Shown: piece by piece, positions 11,124-20,482 of the stretch
Numbering within the stretch: the stretch's first letter is position 1
How the letters are laid out: each line of letters starts with the position of its first letter
Origin: Roridomyces roridus
Taxonomy: Eukaryota > Basidiomycota > Agaricomycetes > Agaricales > Mycenaceae
Direction of reading: 5' to 3'
DNA: 64,000 nt
Assembly (NCBI GenBank): GCA_029378245.1
Contig: JARKIF010000015.1
Coordinates: forward strand, 1,426,001 to 1,490,000
Notes under the pieces: generated by a model
Databases searched by the model: none
The model's input: the letters and a program-made list of their open reading frames with translations, nothing else
What the model was told of the DNA's origin: nothing
Made by a program: the position numbers and the translations under genes

Positions 11124-11926
11124 CTATCTCAAAGTCTCATGCGCAACCTCCGCACACACCTCTTTCAACACGCTCCCAAGAAGCTCGAAATCACTCAACT
11201 AAAAAGAAGCCCATCAGCGTCATCTTATCCCTCGCAAGTGAGCAAAGTAAATAACACGCACATCGTTCCAAATTTGCGCACTACACCGAGCCCACCAGGC
11301 TCCATTATGATAGAATATCCCCGCACTGACTTTGGTCTTCCTGTTCGTCGGCGCGAGCATCTTCTGGTTGAATAACGCGTCGATGGACGGGGAGGGCTGC
11401 ACGCCTTGTGGGAGGGGAATTTGGACGTTTACCTGATTGCATCTTCTTAGCCAAGAAAAAGAGACAGAGAAGAGGCGGCTCACCATATTGCAAGTAAACT
11501 CGCCGGTCTGATCCATAACCCGTGTGCCAAAAAGGTTGGCAAGGTACGCCCCGCCGCGCAGCGCCATCCCGTGGCAGTAGGCGGTAATGGCCTTTTCGCC
11601 GCCCAGCCAAGCGCGGAATTCAAGTGCTACGCAAGACCAAGTCGGTTTTCGATTTAATTTGAAGATGAGCACACGCACCTGCTGTTATACTGAGCGGCGG
11701 GACAAAGTCGATAGTTCCGTTCCCTGGCGTGCATTAGTCAACGACGGAATGGGTAGAGGGAAGACTAACAGTTGTATTGTTCGATAAAACCCTCCCCAGG
11801 GAATTTGCGATCCGCGGGGGAGATGTACAACTTGGACGTGGGGAACGACGATTTGACAATCCCTTGATTTCTGTCCAACGTGCGTCAGAAGTGCGTTTCC
11901 GAGAAAGAATAGAACTCACCTTTCGG

Positions 11927-13157
11927 TATGGAAGGATAGGTGTATGGCAGGATACAGGTAGCAAAATTATTCTGTGAATCAAGAAAATGACACCACCTTT
12001 GACACAAAAAATGCACCACTGGGTGTTTGGGGAAAAAAAGGCGCAACCTCCGGAGTTCAAATATGAGAGATGCCGTGGCACATGCCTGGACATCAATCAT
12101 TGATGATTTCCCCCAGCCGGCAAAGTTGTGGCACTGTCTCGGCTGGTACATGGCCGGAATCCACAAATGGCAGGGTTCGTTCAATTCCTGATGCTCTGCT
12201 GCTACCGATACAATTTGATCAAAGGATATCTATGTTGGACCACAGTCACTTGCTGAAATTCAACATTGAGGGCCGGGAGAGTGCCGATCAGTGGTAATGA
12301 CGAACCTGCGCAACGAAACACTCAAGTACCATGGCCATCACTGACCAGCCACCTGGCTGATGGAGTTTTCTGCCGTTGATCTTGGTATCATTCAGCAGCG
12401 GCATCACATCAGTGTCCGTCGGTAGGAGGCGGCTTCCAAGTGGCTTCAAATCTCAAGTGGTGGGCACTGCTTTGAGCAGTGCTTTTTTCTCGTCATTCAG
12501 CTAGGTGGTGCTTTTTTTTCAGTGAGAGTCCTTCCGTGGTGCCACAGATAATTTTGCTACACGTATCCTTCCATATAGGTGTAGCAAAATTATTTAAGAC
12601 ACTACTAAAAGAATTCACACAGAAAAAAGCACCACCTGGCCGACTGATGAGAAAAGGGCACAGCTTAGAAAAGAACCACGCACAACTTATGGCTGTCTGT
12701 AGAATTGTCTTGATGTGACACCGGCACCAATTGATGCGGAATCAACGGTCAAGCATTGCATCATCTGGTTAATGGCCATGATGTGGGCTGTTAACAGTGA
12801 TCTAGTGCACTCTGTTGAAGCTGGGGTTTACTCTCAACAGGCCACTCAGCAATGGCATAGAACATACTTCATTCCAACAGGATTTGAATGCTAGGGCTAA
12901 GGGTCGCAGTGGAGACATGAAGAAATTGAACCAAAATGGGTACTGATGGCCATGATTGTCAGTCCAGCCAGGATGTTGCCGCACTCCGAGAATCATGAAT
13001 CATTGATGCACCGGCAAGTCTGTCAGGACCTGTCATGATCTCCAAATTCTAGCAGCTCCCAAGGTTGTGCTTTTTTTAAGGTGGTGCTTTTTTGATGGTC
13101 AAGGTTGTGTCATTTCTCGGATTAACCCAATAATTTTGCTACCTGTATCCTGCCATA
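11927..13157. mobile_element. Outer nonautonomous TIR element (X) with 6-bp target duplication
   Basis: Begins TATGGAAGGATAGGTG and ends ...CCTGCCATA, the inverse of TATGGCAGGATACAGG; both arms continue into TAGCAAAATTATT. It is flanked by perfect direct repeats TTTCGG at 11921-11926 and 13158-13163. Without the nested element Y it is about 592 bp. It encodes nothing recognisable. Subterminal A-rich runs followed by GCACCACC occur near both ends. TIR start TATGG and a 6-bp duplication point to a DNA transposon superfamily that makes 6-bp duplications, such as IS3EU or Dada; I could not decide which. Confidence 0.85.
11943..12575. mobile_element. Inner nonautonomous TIR element (Y) nested in the end of X
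   Basis: A 633-bp element from TATGGCAGGATACAGG to ...CGTATCCTTCCATA, flanked by perfect 6-bp direct repeats TAGGTG at 11937-11942 and 12576-12581. It sits 16 bp inside the left end of X, splitting X's own inverted repeat. X and Y share their TIRs and the AAAAAAGCACCACC-type subterminal segments, so they belong to one family. No coding capacity seen. Confidence 0.85.
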
Positions 13158-14227
13158 TTTCGGCGACAAACATAACCGCACACCCACGCTTCGCAAAAAG
13201 CCACTTGTGACAATTGGACACCCAAAAGTCGGGATCCGCCTTGCCCAGATTGATATCCGGCTCCTGACCGATGGAGTGAGCACCGTCGATGACGCTGTAC
13301 ACGCCTTCATCCTTGCAGATCTGCACGAGCGTCTGCCAGGGCATCAGCGCGCCAGGGACAGAGGTGATGGAGTCGATGATGGCGACGATCTTCTGTCCTG
13401 GGTGGCGCGGAATGGCGCGTAAGTGCGCTCGATAACCGTCGGCGATAGCAGCATGGGACGTGGGCCACTGGACGACGAATTGGGAGAGGTCGGGCCCGGT
13501 AGGGGTGTCGTGCAAGAAGCGCGCCAGGCCCCGCATCGCATCGTAGGTGGTACTGCCTGTGAAAGCCGGTGTGAGAGTAATGTGGAACAAGAGCGGTGGA
13601 GCACACACAAACGACGATCACGTCGCCCGAATTCCACTCAAAGGACCGCATAATGGTGTTGATTCCGTGGCTCGTGTTACGGACGAGCACGATCTCGTTG
13701 ACCTTGGCTCCAACGAATTCGGCGATTTGAGTGCGACATTTCGTGATGAGCGCAGTCTGCTCGACGCGGACGAAGAGATCGGGGTTGGACTCGACGCGCA
13801 GAGTCAGTTTGTTGCATGCCTCAAGCACGGGGAGCGGTAGAGATCCGTAGGAGCCTTGGAAGGCTGCTGTGAGTGTCTGGAGAAGAGCAGGACGAAGAGT
13901 GCGAACAGACCGTGATTGAGGTTGACGTAGTCGGGATCAAAGGCAAAGTACTTGAGCATGGCGTGCCCGAAGGGCGGGGCGTCGCCCGGGAACGCCATCT
14001 GTGTCATGGAGGGAAGAGGAGACAAGCTGAGGCACCGGCAAATTGATAAGGCCCATGCGGCCGGTAAATCCGAAACGGCATCACACTCCAATCCCGGTGA
14101 GCCGGTTCTTTTTCCCGGTCCGTTCATCGTCCCAAGTTGCGCGACTCGAACCTCTGCCAACGCCTTGAATTTCCAGGGCCAAAGAGAAACATGAACGAAA
14201 GTCAGAATAAGTCAACGCCCATCCCAC

Positions 14228-16627
14228 TCAGTCCGAATGCCTGTTGACTCTCTCGGAAACAAACCCGCGCCTCGGACGCCACCGATCTCCATGACGATTA
14301 ACGAGATGGATGTTTTGCGCACGGAACTTCTCAGCCCACCTCACCCACGGGGATTCGGCCAAAAGAGATCTGTAGGCCCCACGAGGTTCTTTATCAGATT
14401 ACATTCCAGAGGGATAATAAACTCACGTCGGAACCCGCCAATCGAAAAGTGAATGTTGTACTTCTTGCAGAGCGGGAAACGGAGTGCGATCGAACTCAAA
14501 CAGAAAGTCTTCAAGCAGTTCAGATTGTCCTTCGCGATCGGAGCTGCAGGACACAGTAATTGGACCCAGTGTGCATAAGAAGTGGGCAAAAACGCACGGT
14601 ATTGGCTCAATCACGATGCGCTCAAGGAACCCGTGTGTTTCGCACCGCTTGAGAACCGCTTGGAGTAGGCTCTGGAGAAACGAAAAGAAATTATCAACAT
14701 GCTAGCGCCAGCCCTGCCAGCCTACCAGTTTGTCTTCCGATGCAGTGCACACATCCAAGACCTTCACGTTCGGACAGAAATTGAACAGGCCGACATCGAA
14801 TGCCAGGGCCCCCACGAACAGCTTCGATAACTTCTTGCCGTGCTTTTTGAAGAACAAACGGGTATCAACACCCACTGTGCAAAGAACGACAGTACTGAGA
14901 GAAGGGAGGCTGGGAAAAGTCCCTACGTGAGATCCAGAGCAATCAAATCGTACTTGACCACTGACTGCATTTGCGATAAAACGGCAAAAAATGAGGGATG
15001 GGCCAACGAGACGGTCAGTTCTTTCAGGTTATCAAGTGCGTTGCGTGCAGCGAAGGAGTTGATCGTGGTATGAAACTCTGTGTCAGATTTCCAAGTGAAA
15101 TCCTGAATTTTCGACAGTCGATAGAAGATGGTGGGGTCCACCCTGTGAGGGCATCGAGTGACTGTGACACCGCGAAACGAGTCGAGGTAGGGGCCATATC
15201 GGTGTGTCAACTCGTCAAACATGGGCCACGGGAGAATGAGGGTGCCCGCGGAGGAAAACTCCGCCATTCGAGGTACCCGTGAAAAGATGTTTTGAAGATC
15301 GTTCAGAGTTTTCTCGTCGTGGCGACAGATGAAGAGACGACGAACATGGGCGCCAAGGGAGGGCTGAAGGAGGAGCCGCCGGGTAAAGAGTCGCATGGAC
15401 TCGCAAGTAGTAATGTAGATATTCTTATAAAAGTGGGGAGTCCCGAGCCGCTACCATAGTGTATATGAGCAAGTGTAATCAGTAGGAAAAAATGAAATGG
15501 CCTAACCAGGAATTGTTTGCATACTAGGAGGGGTCCACAAAGTGTCGGCATTTCATCCCGTTCGGAGTTGTCGTCGGAATCTCCGGAAAGTGTGGGTCCG
15601 CAGCAAACATAGCACAGTATACCGTCACTGTATACGATCCCAAATGGCATCGGCAACTGTTGGTTTGGCCGCGAGCTGTGAAGGATAAACGAATGCCCTG
15701 GTCGGACCAAACAGACTGCGCAAAGATATCAGCACGCAACATCGCGGCCAAGAGCGAGGTCATACTTCGGATCGACCAGTGCCTGCAATTTAGCACTTTG
15801 TTGTACCGTCTCGAGAAAATCGGGCGCCAACACCTTACGAGAACGCGCTTTCGGCCGGATCTCTTGCAGAGATGGATTACGGATGATCCTTGAAATATAC
15901 GGGGGTATAGCGCCTTCCCAAAACAAATCTCTCTGATTCCATGAGAGGACAAGGGTACGGAGATTTGGAGCTACTTTGAGAGGTAGGGCGAAGGTCTCAT
16001 TGTGGCTTGAATCAATGTCATCCGTCGACTCATGGGGCATCTCGAAGATTGCCTGTACCAAATGACAATAAAATGAGCCGGAACAAGTGAGCGAGTCGAG
16101 GGACGCACCAAATTCTTCCACTTGGGAATATATTCTATCAGCACACCGACCAGATCGCGAACCAGCTTGGGAGTGGTCGCTTTGAATGGGTCATAGGTTA
16201 TGATGACGCGAACGGGGTCGATCAACTGGAGGCCACGACACAAGCCACACGCGTTTTCTCCCTTGTCGAATTCGAGAGGGATGAAAATATCGGTTAGGTT
16301 TTTCGTCGCTTGCAAGATCTTGTGCATTAAGGTACCGTATCCACTTTCGACGCGGAGTTTCTTGACGAGCCGACCGAGGTCCTGATTGGAGCGCAAAGCA
16401 ACGGAAAGAGCCTGTGCTTGGCCCTTGCTTCCAAGGATCACGGTATGGTACAGTAACGGGGTCGCGACGCGTAACCACGCTTTGCATACGAGGAGGATCG
16501 CGGAGCTGGATTCAAGACATGGGACGGGTGCTGAGTTGAGGAAGCGAGCAGAGAATGTGTCGTCCGATACGGAGAGCGCCGGGGAGAGGATTTCGTGGAT
16601 TATCTCGTCTGGTATGGGGCGCCTCAT
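14228..16627 (-). pseudogene. F-box protein paralogue F1, frameshifted by a 13-bp duplication
   Basis: Member of the F-box family that also occupies 33.1-40.5 kb. It starts with an F-box (PIPDEIIHEILSPAL) followed by a leucine-rich, LRR-like body, and ends near WVRWAEKFRAQNIHLV, the counterpart of the C-terminus of the paralogues. Exons include 16109-16627, 15766-16052, 15507-15715 and 14966-15450, with introns at the same places as in the intact gene at 38109-40492. In the third exon an imperfect 13-bp tandem duplication (about 15613-15638, CAC[A/T]GTATAC repeated) shifts the frame directly after the conserved IWDRI; removing one copy restores ILCYVCC, aligning with ILSFVY of the paralogue. 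F-box proteins are substrate adaptors of SCF ubiquitin ligases; this copy probably is not functional. Confidence 0.75.
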
Positions 16628-16756
16628 GGGGGCGAGAGGAGAGCCGTGAATGATCGGAATTTCGAATTGATCCGTCGCTACACTCTTTCCCTTCCACCAT
16701 CATGCCACTCAGTCTCCTAAGACTCATACTGCCACTGGTCTTTTTGTCAAGCTGCT

Positions 16757-17673
16757 TCAACTTGCCATCGAATCTGGGCTTGACTCGTCTCCGCCGCGGC
16801 GGTACCCTCCGTGACCGCCGTTGTGACCATGCTCGCCGCCCTTGCCGTGCTCGTGCTCCTTGCCCTTCCCATCATGCCCGTGGCGTCCCTCGTCCTTGCC
16901 ATCGTGTCCGTACTCTTCTCCACCGCGGCGGTAGCCACCGTGACCGCCGTTGTGACCATGCTCGCCCTTGCCGTGCTCGTGTTCTTTACCCTTTCCATCA
17001 TGCCCTTTGTGACCCTTGTCCTTGCCGTCGTGCCCGTACTCGTCTTCACCGCGGCGGTAGCCACCATACCCGCCGTGCTTGCCGTGATCCTTGTCCTTCC
17101 CCTCGCCATGCTCCTCGCCCTTGCCCTTCTTGCCATGGTCACCGTGATCCTTGTCTTTGCCCTTTCCGTCACGCCCATAGTCATCATCACCGCGACGCCC
17201 ATACCCGTCATGCTCTCCTTGCTTCCCATGCTCGTGCCCCTTCTCCTTGTGGCCGTGTTCATGCTCGTGTCCGTGCTTCTCCTTCCCGTACCCATCATCC
17301 CCACGAGCATAAACTCCATGGTGTTTCCCGTCGCGGTCATGGTCGTGCTCCTTGCCGTGTTTGTGCTTCTTGCCATCGTGGTAGCCGTCGTGGCCACGAC
17401 CGTCGAGGGCGCGCTCGATTATGCAGCAAAGCTCTCCCACAAGCGTGCGGGTGCTAGGGCAGAAGGGCTCCCGGAAGGTCTTGCCCCTGATGTACGAGTT
17501 GCGGTACTCGCACGGGTTGCAGTCGTCCTTCGGCCAATAAATGTCAGCAAACAGCGTTCGACGTCGAGAATCTATTTTATTACCTTGCTGCGATGCGAGT
17601 CCCCCGCGAGGGCCTCGGACGAGACCGAGAGGACCGCGATGAGCGAGGCGAGGAAAGCAGATGAGAACCGCAT
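16757..17673 (-). CDS. Secreted His/Gly/Lys/Asp-rich repeat protein
   Basis: Exons 17584-17673 and 16757-17527 (56-nt intron) give 286 residues. Residues 1-23 form a signal peptide (MRFSSAFLASLIAVLSVSS then EALA). A short Cys-bearing segment follows (DDCNPCEYRNSY, then CPST and CCIIERA), and the remaining ~210 residues are degenerate repeats built from GHDGKG, EHEHGK, HGHN and GGYRRGGEE. The last two repeat blocks are about 40 residues long and nearly identical at DNA level. The tail holds dozens of His residues, suggesting metal or polyanion binding, but this is inference. I chose the ATG at 17673 because it gives the signal peptide; a longer open frame upstream reads through the intron. The long open frame on the opposite strand is a composition artefact. 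Confidence 0.8.
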
Positions 17674-19053
17674 TAGAGGAGATTTCTTGAACTTGTGTGG
17701 AACTGGAGCTGGGATGCTGGAGAATTGTCCACAACGAGCAAGGTTTTTATACGCGTTGAGGGCCGCTCGAGCCGCGAGTTGGGATAAATGAAGGTGGGAT
17801 GTGTACCTTGCATCTTACCCTTGTACGGTGCGGTGAGCTCACTCTGGACCCCTTGCAGACAGCTGTCTGCCACCGCGGGCGGCCACTGCGCGGACGGCCT
17901 TGGGCGGATTTGGTGGAATACGATTTTTACAACTTTGAACCGCAGCATGACTTGACGCGCAGATATTCTTGGGCTCAAACGTGTGGCAAACATCACCGCG
18001 GGCGGGCGGCCATTTTGCACTGAGGTGGGTCGCATTTTCGAGGGTCGTCGAACAATGATCTGCTCGAGAACTCATCCAAGCTTTGTGTGTAACCTCACCG
18101 TTAAGTTCCCAGGGCCTCCAAGAAGCTGATCTTCAGGTTTACCTGGTCAATCCCACCTGTTCGGCTCCGGACCCTACATGCAAAGTTCCAATTAACGCCC
18201 CTGGTCGGCACAAATGAATTCATTTACGATTCAATTTGGTCTTCTGCATGCGACGCACGCCATTTCTCATACACTGCAGCGTAGACATTTATTGTGAACC
18301 CATCTTGACTACAGCGGGATTGAAATCAAGACTGACATTCTATCTTGTGGTGTTCAACTCTGACCCCTTCCCTCAAAACACCTGGGACGCCCTTATGTAC
18401 ACTAGCGAAGACTGCTGTGCGTTCCTCGTCGGCGGTCGGATTCCACCCATAATAATACGACTTGTCTGTTTACCCCAGGGCTTAGCGCGCGCAGGCGGGA
18501 ATATCCTTGACGACGACGACACATTCTCCGCTCAAAAAGGAATTACAAGATACCGGTTTGGGCTTGCTATTTCACGCTTTGATATATTGCAGCAGTTTGA
18601 GCGTAGATAGGAAGCATATTTGGCTCGTCTGCGCACCGGCCTTGGAGCGGAGTTGGGACGGCATCCACCGTTGACCTCGTTCTTATGCAGACATGTGACC
18701 GCCCACTGAACCTCCGCATGGGCATCCATGTGCGGGAGTCCTCCACTCGTATACCAGGCTCCGTTAGTGAAAACTGAACAACGCGAACGGATACTCGATG
18801 GAATTCAAGTTCAAAGCAAAAAGTGACCCCAGACCGCGCTCACTCATGTGTGGGGAATCGAACCCTGGATGGTCGTCTGAGAAAGCAACTGTTTTCGATC
18901 ATTCGCATCACCAACGGCGGGTTGAAATATGTGCGGCACAAAGGTAGTCCAACATCCACTCATTCGGCTTGCATTCGGCTTAATTCCCGACTCATGCATC
19001 ATTTCGCAAGATACTCAAAAATACATGCGTTTTCGAGGCATAACTATTTCTGA
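17674..19053. other. Intergenic region without a recognisable gene
   Basis: Scattered open frames (for example around 18236-18610) have no domain or splice structure that I recognise. The last ~170 bp before 19054 resemble the 20270-20482 region, that is, the 3' flank of the larger peptide gene (shared words such as catccactcattcggct and catttcgcaa). Confidence 0.4.
18838..18895 (-). other. tRNA-like B-box sequence
   Basis: On the minus strand, CAGGGTTCGATTCCCC matches a T-arm/B box and is preceded by a 17-nt CAGACGACC-type segment. No pairing acceptor stem is visible, so it is probably a tRNA-derived fossil and not a gene. Confidence 0.25.
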
Positions 19054-19319
19054 TCAACGGGGAGGGTCGCGCTCCGATCCTTGAACACAATTTTCAGTAC
19101 TCTTCTCGAAGCCGCAGTCCTAGTACTCACCGATTGACGTGTCGGCGTCGATATCAATGGGTGCAGTGGCATCGGCGTTGATTTCCCTGGAGCAGAAGGT
19201 TCATATAAAACAGGGAGTTGACGGACGGAGTCGGTGTGCACTTACCGCATGACGACGGCGTTGGTGAGCAGTGCCATGTAGACAACGGTCAGGAGGAGGG
19301 AAGGCAGAGTGAAGCGCAT
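19054..19319 (-). CDS. Short secreted peptide precursor (P1), sister of the repeat precursor
   Basis: Three exons, 19246-19319, 19131-19186 and 19054-19079, with introns of 59 and 51 nt, give 51 residues. Residues 1-21 are a signal peptide (MRFTLPSLLLTVVYMALLTN) almost identical to that of P2. The mature part reads REINADATAPIDIDADTSI then GSERDPPR and stops, so it has one unit where P2 has eight. The first intron is 59 nt in both genes and sits at the equivalent codon (an Arg split CG|G). There is no KR here, only MR, before the mature part. P1 and P2 lie head to tail with similar flanks on both sides, so they are a tandem duplicate. It is too short to be found by length-based gene calling. 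Role unknown: a secreted peptide or peptide hormone is possible. Confidence 0.7.
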
Positions 19320-20482
19320 TTGGGTTCCGGGGAATGGTTTGGAGGGTATGGCTAGTCCGTTTCTAAGGAGCGAGGGAGATAGCTTCCGAGGTTGAACGTT
19401 GAACGTTGATTTCTCGAATATATTGAAAAGATTCGAAAAATCACACATTAGACGTGCATGCTCTCACTTAACCCCGGAAAGGTATAGACATCAACACATT
19501 TCAATCCATAACGGTGCAAGCACCGGTCCCCTACTCTGGGACGGATCATGACGCCGGCAGGAAATATCAGCCGGCGGCGGCTTGGCACGGGCCCCAGTGG
19601 GTGATTGCATTTTACATCAGGGATGGAGAAGAATGTGGGTCAGTGGTTGACATATGTGGGAAAAGGTGGACTGAATTTTGCAGGCCATCAGCCATTCAGC
19701 CCCACAGAACTCTCCTCTTGACAGAGTAGGGGATAGGCTCAACAATCTCAGAAGGATCAGGAATCTCAGAAGGATCAGGAATTTCGGAGAAGAGCTGCAC
19801 GGCGGTTCGTAAGTTCTGCATCCTTGTAGCCGCGGATGTGAATACAGATCGAGAAGAGAAATCGCCTAATCGTCGAACAGGAGACTCTGTGGTCATCATC
19901 CAGTTTCTCTGCGTGTGCTCATAGTGCTCGACGATCGCTGTCGATGAGCCGAATCGGCCTCAGTTCGGAAATCAAGGAGTTCTGATGCAGGAAGCGCAAG
20001 TTCCCGCAATTGTTCGCCGTGGACAGATGTGCATGCGGTTTCACCTCCTGGCTTCTGGCCATGTGCAGGTTTGATTGTGCACAACTCACAGATCTGGAGG
20101 GTGTCGCACCCATTTGTGGGAACTTGAAGGATTCACGAAATGAACCGGTTTGGAATCTGGATTCAAGCTTCTGAGAATTCTCTGCCTGTTATCTTGCAAA
20201 AACCGCAGTCCGTTATCTGTTCTTTGTTCACTTGACCGAGGAGCTCAGATTTTGACGTCACGCGATACCGACGGCATCAGCATCATTCGCATCACAAACG
20301 GCCACCGGCATGTTGAACTATGTGGATGTGTTCAAACTGCCCGGACTGGAACGCGGTTAGTCAAACATCCACTCATTCGGCTTTGACAATTGGAACCCAT
20401 CCCACTCAGTATTTCTAGAACCTACTGATCATTTCGCAAATAAATATGACATGCATTCTCGAATGTAATCATATCCGTTTGA
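19320..20482. repeat. Flanking DNA of P1, partly duplicated at 21464-22380
   Basis: Upstream of P1 and downstream of P2. The stretch 19960-20200 (with ctgatgcaggaagc, ccgcaattgttcgc, catgtgcaggtttgat) has a diverged direct copy at about 21995-22190 upstream of P2, showing that the duplicated unit includes about 0.8 kb of 5' flank. Short open frames in it are not conserved between the copies, so I do not call genes. A direct 15-bp repeat (atctcagaaggatcagga type) is present near 19748-19780. Confidence 0.55.

Larger units (their letters stand above)
11124..14007 (-). pseudogene. Class V PLP-dependent aminotransferase, split by nested transposons
   Basis: Fold-type I PLP enzyme of the isopenicillin-N-epimerase / cysteine-desulfurase-like group. 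Exons on the minus strand: 13911-14007, 13605-13863, 13158-13552, [insertion 11927-13157], 11920, 11770-11870, 11679-11723, 11484-11626, 11262-11432 and 11124-11198. Without the insertion these give an uninterrupted frame of about 428 residues. Key motifs are the N-terminal YVNLNHG, SYGSLP, RNTSHGINTI (phosphate-side contact), the Asp of VIDGAHSIGQ and the PLP lysine in SNCHKWLFAKRG. The insertion falls one base before a 5' splice site, adding TIR codons and an early stop after FVAE, so the full enzyme cannot be made unless the element is spliced out. The copy is otherwise undamaged, so the disruption appears recent. Confidence 0.85.

Noticed and set aside
16811..17791. A 326-codon hydrophobic open frame opposite the His-rich gene
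   Set aside because: It is the antisense of GGC/CAC/GAC-rich repeats, which reads as Val/Leu/Ala; it has no splice structure, and the opposite strand has a signal peptide, an intron and a clean stop.
19696..20084. Small open frames with KRR and a EIPDPS direct repeat upstream of P1, possible third peptide gene
   Set aside because: No signal peptide, and the frame is not conserved in the duplicated flank upstream of P2.
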